A stretch of 64,000 nt of DNA. It comes from Closterium sp. NIES-65. Its lineage: Eukaryota > Streptophyta > Zygnematophyceae > Desmidiales > Closteriaceae. Under the pieces are notes generated by a model that did no database searches, had not been told where the DNA came from, and saw only the letters and a program-made list of their open reading frames with translations. Below, piece after piece: positions 44,085 through 52,138 of this stretch; position 1 is the first letter of the stretch; the number at the start of each line of letters is the position of its first letter. The stretch lies in assembly GCA_948144175.1 (NCBI GenBank), contig CANXME010002317.1:2232001-2296000 (forward strand), in the 5' to 3' direction. The position numbers and the translations under genes were made by a program.

Positions 44085-44213
44085 TGTCAAACACTATATA
44101 TGTGTTATTGCTGTGTAGGCTATAGTGGGTTAGCCTTTAGGGGGTACACAACTTTTAGGGTTTCATACTTGTACTGCAATGTTGTCTAGTTCATTCACTT
44201 CTTGTTTCTGACA
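44085..44213 (+). repeat. P1 3' LTR
   Basis: 129 bp, TGTCAAACACTATATATG to TGTTTCTGACA, preceded by the polypurine tract TATGGGGGTG and followed by CAGGG. Confidence 0.93.
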
Positions 44214-44218
44214 CAGGG

Positions 44219-44426
44219 GCGGGTCCGCGGCGGCTCAGGTCACCGTCGTGGGCGCTAGGGGCGGGTCCGCGGCGGCTTAGGGCACCGTTGCAAGCGCCAG
44301 GGGCGGGTCCGCGGCGGCTCAGGGCACCGCCGCGCACCACGGGGCACGCGATGGGCAGTTCAGGGCACCGTCGCGTGCCACGGGGTGCACGACGGGCAGG
44401 GCAACGTCGCGTGCCTTGGGGCGCAC
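44219..44426 (-). other. H1 interior, middle part
   Basis: GC-rich tandem units (CGGGTCCGCGGCGGCTCAGG type, about 50-bp scale) identical in kind to 28740-28838 across P1. Ends with the CGCAC target copy of I1. No coding seen. Confidence 0.75.
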
Positions 44427-44568
44427 GGTCAAAATGATGTAATTGTCTAGCCTGAAGTTGGGTACTCCATAGCGAGTACAACCCAACTAGGGTTTCCTAT
44501 ATGTATCTCAACTGCTGCTAGTGCAAGCCCTCTTTCTGCTTCTAAACTTTTCCTTGAAATTTGTGACA
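44427..44568 (+). repeat. I1 5' LTR
   Basis: 142 bp; the first base appears mutated (GGTCAAAATG versus TGTCAGAATG in the partner). Contains CTAGGGTTT, the telo-box in reverse. Confidence 0.9.
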
Positions 44569-44634
44569 TGCTATCAGAGCCTGTCCTTCCTCGACCTGTG
44601 GGCCCACCAACTTGCTTCCGCTCCTACTCGATCT

Positions 44635-44658
44635 GTCGCACGCCCCGTGGCGTGCGAC
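44635..44658 (+). other. I1 leader hairpin
   Basis: Perfect 10-bp arms GTCGCACGCC and GGCGTGCGAC around CCGT, starting 54 bp after the primer-binding site. Compared with T1, one base pair changed on both sides (C:G to T:A), which keeps pairing. Further imperfect GC inverted repeats follow to about 44740. Confidence 0.8.
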
Positions 44659-45628
44659 GTATTTTTCTACGGCGCGCGGCAATTTGCTCTCTGGCGCGCG
44701 CACCGAGGCGTGCGGCCCCTTTTCTTCCTGGCGCGCCGGCCCCGCAGGACCTGCACACCCACCCCGTCGACCCTCGCGTCGCCTCAGGGGACCCGCGCGC
44801 CACCCCCGTTGACCCTCGCGTCGACCCCGGGGACCCGCGCGCCACCCCTGGAGCCGTACGCGACCCCCTCCGCTGCCTCGTCGCGGCGCCCTGGGGAGCC
44901 ACACGCGGCCCCTCGCTGCCGCGTGGTGGCGCCCTGGGGGCCGCGCGCCACCCTTGGAGCCGTGCGCGACCCCCCTTGCTGCCCCGTGGTGGCGCCCTAG
45001 GGGCCGCGCGCCGTCCCCCTTGCCGTCCCCCGCGCTCCTGCCCCGTGCCACCCGTTTTAGGGTTTGGGGGTGGGGAGTGTGGGGGTGGCGGTTGTGGGGG
45101 TGCCGGTTGTGTGCGTCGTCCCCTACTCCTCCTCCTCCTCCTCCTCCGTCTCCCGCTGCTGCAGCTGCCGCTCAGGGGGGGGTTTGGTGTGTGGGAGCCG
45201 AAGGAGTGGTGCTAGGGGGCTGACGTGGGAGTGGAGCTAGGGGTGCAGCAGGGGGTGTGTGCTAGGGGCGTGGGGCAGTTGGCGGAGGTTGAGCGGAGGT
45301 CGCAGTCGTGTCGCCAGGAGCACCAGTAGTCCGGAGGCTACAATCTCTGGTAGCCGCCAGTCGCCTGTGGGTCAGTTGCTCCAGTCAGGAGGCTACAATC
45401 TCCGCGGAGCCAGTTACTCATGTAGTCCGGGCCATTGCTTCGGTAGCCACTGAGCCAGCAGCTCCTGTGTATCTGCAGCTTCCGCCGTCGCCTCCCATCT
45501 CCTCTCCTCTCACAGTCCCTCCTCCTCCTCACATGCCCTCTGTGACTACCTCTAGCTTTACTTGGGCTTGTGAACTATTTTATGACTGCTTGTTGTGTTG
45601 ATTACACCCCACTTTGGCTATGGGGGTG

Positions 45629-45770
45629 TGTCAGAATGATGTAATTGTCTAGCCTGCAGTGGGGTACTCCATAGCGAGTACAACCCAACTAGGGTTTCCT
45701 ATATGTATCTCAACTGCTGCTAGTGCAAGCCCTCTTTCTGCTTCTAAACTTTTCCTTGTAATTTGTGAAA
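45629..45770 (+). repeat. I1 3' LTR
   Basis: 142 bp, TGTCAGAATGATG to TTTGTGAAA, followed by CGCAC. The final CA is changed to AA. Confidence 0.9.
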
Positions 45771-45775
45771 CGCAC

Positions 45776-45952
45776 GACGGGCAGGGCACCGTCGCGTGCC
45801 ACGGGGCGCGCGACGGGAAGAAAATATGTCACGCGCCACCTGGGCGCGGGACAGGACGAAAATCGCCACGCGCCCGAGGCGCGCGACCGAAAAAACTGTA
45901 GTGGAAGCGTGAGGCAGGCCCACAGGCCTGGACTTATTAGGCTCTGATACCA
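45776..45952 (-). other. H1 leader: hairpins and PBS
   Basis: A near-perfect inverted repeat at 45791-45814 (arms GTCGCGTGCC and GGCGCGCGAC, one wobble pair) and a second imperfect one follow, ending in the primer-binding site at 45940-45952. Same layout as T1, T2 and K. Confidence 0.75.
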
Positions 45953-46189
45953 TGTTAAGATACTAGCACAAGTGGTAGTTAGGTTTAGGTATGGCCTAGG
46001 CTTAGTGGCCTAGGCCAATGGGAAGTCGAGGTAGTTTGTGCCAAGAGAGGAAGTCGAGAATGGGAATGATGTTCACAATAGCACTAGGGTACATATAGCA
46101 AACAAAGCATGCAAAGAAGGTCCACCACCAACAGTTTATAATAACTACACTAAACTACACCTATAGACAGTTATAGATATATTCTAACA
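45953..46189 (-). repeat. H1 5' LTR
   Basis: 237 bp, longer than its partner by a 28-bp segment; flanked on the right by TCGAA. Confidence 0.92.
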
Positions 46190-46518
46190 TCGAATCCGAT
46201 GGCTCATGGTTTTTTCGGGCTCGATGATCGGCTCCGATGCAGGGCGAGTCATGGATGGCGGGCGGTGACGAGCCAGTTGGCTTATGGTTGGGATGTATGG
46301 GCGAAACAGGCTGACGTGGAACGAAGGGCTGACGTACCACTCCGTCGGCAATTGTAGGTGAGCTGTCACTGGGGTAATCATGTCGCTGATTTGGAATGGT
46401 CCATAGTAGCGGGGTCGTAATTTCAGTACGACGGGCAGTCTTAAGTTTTGCGTGTCGAGCAGTACGTAATCTCTTGACTGGTACGTGACTGGGCGGCGGT
46501 GGCGGTCAGCGTTGCACT
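46190..46518 (-). pseudogene. Gypsy-2 integrase C-terminus
   Basis: Reads CNADRHRRPVTYQSRDYVLL, then NLRLPVVLKLRPRYYGPFQI, then LPTEWYVSPSFHVSLFRPY and a linker to the chromodomain. This is the GPY/F module that precedes the chromodomain in chromoviral integrases. It joins 47867 upstream (after removing X) and 27830 downstream (after removing H1). No stop lies in this stretch. Confidence 0.9.
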
Positions 46519-47866
46519 TGAGGAGATAAACTCTACAACGGTGGGAGCTAGACTACAGGGTGGGCACTGGTTGTAGGAGTGATCATAGCTCTATCTGTGT
46601 GCTCTAAGACTTGTGGTTTCACAGGGCAAAAACAGCAAGAGTTTCACTAAGGAAAAGTTGAGAATAACAGAGTTCAGAATGATAACAAGCAATGGAATAG
46701 ATTGACTACATCACATGCAAGGTTTGCTAGTGCTCAGGCAGGTCGACTGCCAGCGTGACAGAGTTGTCGACCTGCCAACGCAGCATCTCCACGGTCCGCC
46801 AACGCAGCTTGTGCGCGACTTGCCAACGCTGCAGAATGGCGGCCTGTCAACGCTGCATTCGCGCGACTTGCCAACGTAGCATCCGCGCGGCTTGCCAACA
46901 TTGCATCCGCAGGTGACTGTAAGCGCATGTGCAATTACCTACTTCGCAGGTGCTTGTAGACAGTTATGCACGACGTGTACTGTCAAGTACATTGCGCAGG
47001 TTGTCAGCCACATGCTAACGGTTGCACATGATGAGCCACGTCGACCATGTGCTGCCACGTCGGTCGACTTCGCCATAGCAGTCTCGACGACGTTCGCGCA
47101 CCTTTGCACACTCATCGAGCAGGTAACTTGGACAACCAGATGAAGTCCCTGACATCTCTGTAGGATGATGACCTTCGTCATCACCGGTTAACGACCTTTG
47201 TCATCGCGGGTTGACGACCTTCGTCGTCGCTGCTCGACGACCTTCGTCGAGCACCTTCGTCGAGCACCTCGGTTGACATTTCAAAATGTCAGCTCCTGAT
47301 TGGTCGAAATTAGGGCACATTCGAATTTCTAGCCAAAATTCCCCTGTGCAGTCTCAAGGTTGCGCAGGGTCAGACGCGACCCTGCGCAGACGAACACCCG
47401 CGAACTTCTGCACCAGCTGCGCCACTTGTTCATGCGCACGGGAAGACTGTGTTGCGCTCGCGGATGCTTCAATTACTCTTGCATGGATTCCCTAGTACAC
47501 CTCGTGTACAGGCAACCTGTCAAGATACTAAGCACCTAGGAAACTAGGTTTAGGCTTAGGATCCTTAGTTGGGAGTAGGAGCTAGGGTTTAGCCTTAGGC
47601 AAAGTAGTAGTCCAAGCAAAAGGAGTGATTCAACTATAGAATGACAAGTACAAATAGAGGAGAAGCATGGAAGGAGTGGTGCACCACCACACAGGACAAT
47701 AATGGGACTACACTACAGCTAGAACTACATGCGCTTATACACAACATATATCAAATATATTCTGACACAACCCTCGAACACCTAGAGAAGGTCAGTTGCA
47801 CCTCCCGCACACCCGACCATGAAGTCAGTTTTGCCCATGCGAGTGCGGGGCCAGTTTCCTTCAACA
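46519..47866 (-). mobile_element. Putative solo LTR X of an unassigned family
   Basis: Ends are TGAGGAGAT and TTCAACA (TG...CA) with GCACT on both sides (46514-46518 and 47867-47871). Excising it with one GCACT copy restores the Gypsy-2 integrase frame (VNVIAKCNADRHRRP). About 1.09 kb excluding solo LTR B. It holds imperfect repeats of CGACTTGCCAACGCAGCATC type (about 46740-46915) and GACGACCTTCGTCATCG type (about 47165-47275). Length without coding suggests a solo LTR; orientation is unproven. Confidence 0.7.
47518..47767 (-). repeat. Solo LTR B inside X
   Basis: 250 bp, TGTCAAGATACTAAGC to ATATTCTGACA, flanked by CAACC on both sides (47513-47517 and 47768-47772). No interior or second LTR, so it is a solo LTR left by LTR recombination. 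Sequence is related to K and H1 LTRs. The minus orientation is inferred from that similarity. Confidence 0.87.
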
Positions 47867-48333
47867 GCACTTAGCGATGACGTTGACTTTTTTAATTGCT
47901 TCTTCGGCTCTGGTGGATGCAGCTTGCAGAATTTCGGCGAATTGCTGTGCACGTGGCGTTGGGTTATCCGGACTCGGCGTCATGAGCACTATAGGGTTTT
48001 GCCCGTAGTTCTGTCCGTACTGTCACATCTGCTCCGTACTGTCACATCTGCTCCCGTGAGGTAACATCACCACACCTTGAACCCGTGCACGATCGCCAGC
48101 ATCTCACGGTCGTATATTGGGTAGTTGCGTTCGGGCGGGTGAAGCTTGCGGGACTCGTACGCGATTGGCTGGAGGCTGTTGTTGAAGTCCTGCAACAGTA
48201 CTGCTCCCACAGCGATGTTGCTAGCGTCGGTGATCAGCTCGAACGGTTGATGCGATCTGCGATGTGAAGCACGGGCGGTGAGCACAAAATATTTTTGAGG
48301 GCCGAGAAGGCAGCTTGCTATTTCTCCCCCCAC
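47867..48333 (-). pseudogene. Gypsy-2 RNase H start and integrase remnant
   Basis: 48333-48050 reads PFELITDASNIAVGAVLLQD, ESRKLHPPERNYPIYDREML, VHGFKVW, YLTGADVTVRT: the N-terminal RNase H. A short GTACTGTCACATCTGCTCC repeat marks a junction near 48005-48045. Beyond it comes YGQNPIVLMTPSPDNPTP, RAQQFAEILQAASTRAEEAI, the segment just before the integrase C-terminal module. The rest of RNase H and the D,D,E core are deleted. Confidence 0.88.
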
Positions 48334-48339
48334 GTGTAC

Positions 48340-49833
48340 TCAACCCCCTTCCTCAGCAGGTCGGTCAACGGGGCAGTCAGCTTCGCCATCTTGGGGAGGA
48401 ACCGGCGCACGTAGTTGACGAGCCCCAAAAAACTCTGCAGCTTGGTCAAGTTGGTCGGCGCGTGCCATGCTTGAATCGTCGCACTTTTTTTTCGGGTCTA
48501 TTTCCACTCTTACGGCTGAAATAATGTGTCCCAAAAACCCCAGTCGGTCCTGTAAAAACTCACACTTAGATGCTTTTGTCAGTAGGCGCTTCTCACTCAG
48601 TATCTTAAAAACGGGTCCGATGTCTTGCAAGTGCTGTGCTCTGTCAGGGCTGTAAATCAGTATGTCGTCCAGATTTACGATGACGCACTTGTCTAAAAGT
48701 GGGCGAAAGGCTTCGTTCATGGTCATTTGGAAATTGGCGGGGGCGTTGGTCAGTCCGAAGGGCATGACGGTGTATTCGAAGGATCCGTAGCGTGTTTGGA
48801 AGGCTGTCTTAGGGCAATCAGGTGGGTTGACGCGAATCTGGTGGTAACCTCCTCGAAGGTCGATTTTCGAGAAAACCCGTGTTGTGTGAAGTTGGTCGAT
48901 CAGTTCGTCGGATCGTGGGATGGGGTAACGGGATTTAATGGTAACCCTGTTCAGTGCTCTGTAATCTATGCACATGCGAAAACCCCCGTCCTTTTTCGGT
49001 GTGAACAGCATCGGTGCTGCGAAGGGTGACAAACTAGGGTGAATGAACTCCTTCTCGAGCAGGTAATCCAGCTGCTTCCTCAGTTCATCCAGTGTGGGTT
49101 GGGTCAGTCGGAACTGTCGCTGTACTGTCGGCTGTGCCCCCGGTTCTAATTCGATCATGTGGTCGTGCGGTCGCTGAGGTGGTAGTCCCGTCGGTAGGTC
49201 ATCCAGAAAGATGTCACTGTACTGCTTCAACAGTGCTGCCAGATCACTCGGTACGTCGGCTAGCAGTTTCTGTAAATCCCCTCCTTTGTCTGCTGCCTTG
49301 GCTTCCCGAATGTCGACCGCGTACACGTCAGCTCCTGCCGCTACGGCGCGTTTCATCGTGATCGCGTTGACACGCATCGACGAAGACTTAGGTGAGCCCC
49401 AGCAAGGTAAGGCGATGTTGTTACCGTTCACTCGCACGGTGCAGACACCCGTCGTCCAGTCGATTCGTGGGTTGTGTCGTCGCAGCCAATCACGCCCGAG
49501 TAAAATATCGGTTCCGTCGAGGGTCGTTGCGAGCATTTCCTGGCTAAACGTGAAGTTACCCCCGCATCGAATCCGAACTTGGTCCACACGTTCCCGTATC
49601 GCCAGTGGCGTGTCGTCGACCAGTCTTGCGTCAATCTCAGGTAAGCATCTGTCAAGTGGCAGTCGCAGTTTTCGTGCTGTGGTAGTGTTGATAAGGTTGT
49701 GGCAGGCCCCTCCGTCTACAAAGATTTTTACTAAGTCCGTCCCGATTTTTCCACTAAGCAGTATAGGGCTGTCTACCGTAGTACCCTCCTTATTCGGCCC
49801 GGTGTGGTCGATTGGGTGAACCAGCACAATCAC
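48340..49833 (-). pseudogene. Gypsy-2 protease and reverse transcriptase
   Basis: About 497 open codons. Protease KIFVDGGACHNLINT has DGGA where retropepsins usually show D[ST]GA; then [67 protein letters not shown], and VNLDDILIYS, where Asn replaces the catalytic-motif Tyr. The frame slips in a T-run near 48484-48491 before the AWHAPTNL and SFLGLVNYVRRF part. The enzyme is probably inactive. Confidence 0.92.
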
Positions 49834-49869
49834 TCGGTGAGGGTCGGTTGGGTCGGGCGAGCGGCGTGA

Positions 49870-51031
49870 CCTGTCAGTAGAGGGCTCGTCTGCTACTGAC
49901 TCCCAGTGTTTCCCTGTTGCTTGGTCTGTTTGTGCTGCTCAGCTTCCCCCTTTCCCTTAGCGTTTTCCGGGCATTCGCTCTTGCGATGTCCCGGCCGATT
50001 GCACGCAAAGCAGCGCCCTTTGAGCGGTGCGGCAGCGGCATTTGGGGCGACGGCACGTATCGTAGCGCCCTCGTTTGTCCCACGAGACCGATGTCCCTAA
50101 TTGCTGCTTCCGTAGGACCCCGGTCACGGTCGGCGGAAGAAATCGGGTTTCTCCACCATGGCAAGAATCTCCTGAAAATCGGTGACGCCGCGAAGCTGGA
50201 TTTCCTTAGTGATGTCCTGCTTCAGGCCGCCGATGTAGCGGTCGATGCGCTCGCTCTCATGCATGTATCCCACCTGCTCGCATAGAGCCAGAAACCCGCT
50301 CGTGTAGTCTTGGACGGAACCGAGTTGGCGCCAAGTGCGGAGCCTCTATTGCGCCGCGATCGAAGCCGCAATTGGCTCGGAACGAGCGCGCAGACCTGCG
50401 CACCACGCGTCCCACGTGCGATACTGGGTTACCTCCACGAAATACGACGGCGCCCAGGGTCCTGGTTTGTCCTTCCCGTGTCGGTAGAGTCGCGTAGTCC
50501 ACTGGCTTCGTGACGATGACTCGCCACCAGTCCATGGCGGGTCCTCGCAGCAACGAGACGGCGTAGCGAATCTTCGACGTATCCTCCGAGACGTAGTTCG
50601 CGTAGAAGAAGACGTTCAACGTGAAAAGCCCGCTGATTTGGGTCAAAGCATGGCGGACGCTGCGGCTTCAGCGGCATCGGCGACGGTAAGGTTGATTCGC
50701 CAACCGGCACCGAAATAGTGACTCGAGGCTGATTCCTGGCCACATTCGTCGCGTCGCAGTGTGTCGTGCCGTGGTCGTCGTCTCCGTCATGGTGGACGAC
50801 GCCATCACTTGCGGCGCTCGCGGGTTGCCCCACACTTCCGTGTTGCGATGTCTGTGGTGCGGGCTGAATCGGAGTGCCGGTTGCTAGGGATTGTGCTCGT
50901 GCGAGGTCATTTTGCAGGGGCGTGCGTTCTGCCGTCAGCGCCGCGATTTCTTCATAGCTTTCGCGGATTTGCCGCAGTAGTTCGTTCATGTGCTCCTGCG
51001 TAAGAGTCGCGACATCGATATGCTCAGCCAT
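49870..51031 (-). pseudogene. Gypsy-2 gag
   Basis: Start at 51031 (MAEHIDVATLTQEHMNELLR). Blocks: TISVPVGESTLPSPMPLKPQ, RPPCFDPNQ, then a frame change, FTLNVFFYANYV, SKIRYAVSLLRGPAMDWWRV. A CCHC knuckle CFACNRPGHRKSEC is encoded near 49955-50010. Frames change at least twice. No intact Gag can be read. Confidence 0.85.
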
Positions 51032-51251
51032 TATGAGGGACGCCGGCTCGTCTTAGTCTAGGTGCAGTCGTGGCTGCACGCGTTTACGTGAGAACGCGTG
51101 GACAGCGGCTCCTAGGGGCTAAAATGGGTGAGTCCCTTCGAGTGAAAAAATAAAAGTTGATTTCCTAGGGTGCGGAAATGCGCGGTCCGAAAAGAAAGAG
51201 GCTCTGAATACCAAGTGTTACGGGTGCAATGAATCGAAGTAGCGAGAATTG
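51032..51251 (-). other. Gypsy-2 leader, PBS and start of 5' LTR
   Basis: The primer-binding site is TGGTATTCAGAGC (51213-51201), two bases from the LTR end at 51216. Only 36 bp of the LTR (51216-51251) remain before F. The leader itself shows no coding. Confidence 0.75.
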
Positions 51252-51694
51252 TGTTGGAAACAATCGGTCCTAAGCGCCTCTGTCGTGTCGAAACACTAAG
51301 GCACAAGCGAAGCAAAGCATATCGAGGCACCAGCGAGTCAACCCTCGGAGGTTGAAGTAGCCGCTGGAGGTTACGCGAAAGTCAAAGGTCAGCGACCTTT
51401 GACCTAACAAATACAGCGCGACAATAAGGACACACAACTGACTCGTTACAGAGCAGTTGCTCGAGTCATCACTGTATCGAACCGCAACAGAAACAATAAA
51501 ACAGTTATAACCGTATCCTTTCATATTCCTTGTACTCATATATAATCCTGTATCTCCTTGCTTTAATCAACTTACTTTGCCCTCACATACTAGCGCAAGG
51601 TGGTTCACAACTCTTTATTAACGCTTCCGCTACTACACCAATTCTACCCGGAGTTCACCCCTGCAAAGATCCTAAGGGCTTTTTCAGCCCAACA
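51252..51694 (+). repeat. F 5' LTR (copia-2 type)
   Basis: About 443 bp, TGTTGGAAACAATC to CAGCCCAACA; homologous to the J LTR in opposite orientation. Confidence 0.9.
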
Positions 51695-51772
51695 TGGTAT
51701 GAGAGCTATCAGGGGGAATTCAACTTCTATACCAATAGTATCAATCAGCATGGCTACACAAAAGGAAAGGAG

Positions 51773-51907
51773 TGTCAGAATGAGAAACGAGAATGAGGAG
51801 TGACTAGCAGGAACAACAGTACAAATATGTCAAACCCTAATCTGGTGTACCCCTTATGGTGTAACCCACTACAGCCTAGAACCACACAAACATATAAATG
51901 TTTGACA
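51773..51907 (-). repeat. E1 3' LTR
   Basis: 135 bp, TGTCAGAATGAGAAACG to AAATGTTTGACA. Confidence 0.96.
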
Positions 51908-52138
51908 CACCCCCATAGGCAAAGTGGGGGAGACCTAGGGGTCACAAGACCAGTCAAGGCAAAACAAGGTAAACAAGCTCAGGGTGGATCTCGAGGATTC
52001 CACACAAATTCCGAGCACAAGCAAGCGGTCACAAGACCAGTTCACATGCAGTTTTATAATACAGCAAGAGGTACAATGATCACAACCTAACAAGGCAAAC
52101 ATGCAGGTATATATATAATGATCACAGTACAGGTAAAG

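Larger units (their letters stand above)
28844..44213 (+). mobile_element. Copia-1 element P1, containing G1 and T4
   Basis: Flanked by CAGGG at 28839-28843 and 44214-44218. The 5' LTR is represented by its first 53 bp (28844-28896), cut by G1; the 3' LTR is 44085-44213 (129 bp). The leader begins near 36000, gag at 36425, a long pol frame at 37726-40839, and RT from 40879, split by T4. The primer-binding site and the rest of the 5' LTR are lost with the G1 right end. The Gag and integrase resemble E1 more than G1 (MANPTVLTFDAEGRPIKFD; LWPRV). Confidence 0.9.
44427..45770 (+). mobile_element. Miniature LTR element I1 (TRIM-like, plus strand)
   Basis: 142-bp LTRs at 44427-44568 and 45629-45770, flanked by CGCAC (44422-44426 and 45771-45775), with about six differences by eye. 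Primer-binding site TGCTATCAGAGCC at 44569; polypurine tract GCTATGGGGGTG at 45617-45628. It is the same family as T1-T4 but in the opposite orientation. The interior holds a perfect leader hairpin at 44635-44658, GC-rich repeats and the CTGCTGCAGCTGCC module near 45160. No coding frame is recognised. Confidence 0.92.
27831..46189 (-). mobile_element. Miniature LTR element H1, host of P1 and I1
   Basis: LTRs at 27831-28039 and 45953-46189 are flanked by TCGAA (27826-27830 and 46190-46194). The primer-binding site TGGTATCAGAGCC at 45952-45940 is a perfect match to the usual plant initiator-Met site. A polypurine tract (TTATGGGGGAG) adjoins the left LTR at 28040-28050. Without P1 and I1 the interior is about 1.2 kb and non-coding: it has a purine-rich CTGCAGC module and a GC-rich repeat with CGGGTCCGCGGCGGCTCAGG units. 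LTR divergence of about 5% by eye makes it the oldest scored layer. Confidence 0.9.
27653..51251 (-). mobile_element. Chromodomain Ty3/gypsy element Gypsy-2, deeply nested
   Basis: Minus order: part of the 5' LTR (51216-51251, TGTTACGGGTGC end), primer-binding site TGGTATTCAGAGC (51213-51201), Gag, protease, RT, RNase H, C-terminal integrase, chromodomain and stop at about 27668. Removing X (46519-47866 with one GCACT copy) and H1 (27831-46189 with one TCGAA copy) restores continuous reading across both sites, which confirms a single host element. Most of RNase H and the integrase core is deleted near 48005-48050. The 5' LTR is cut by F and the 3' side by J. Confidence 0.9.
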
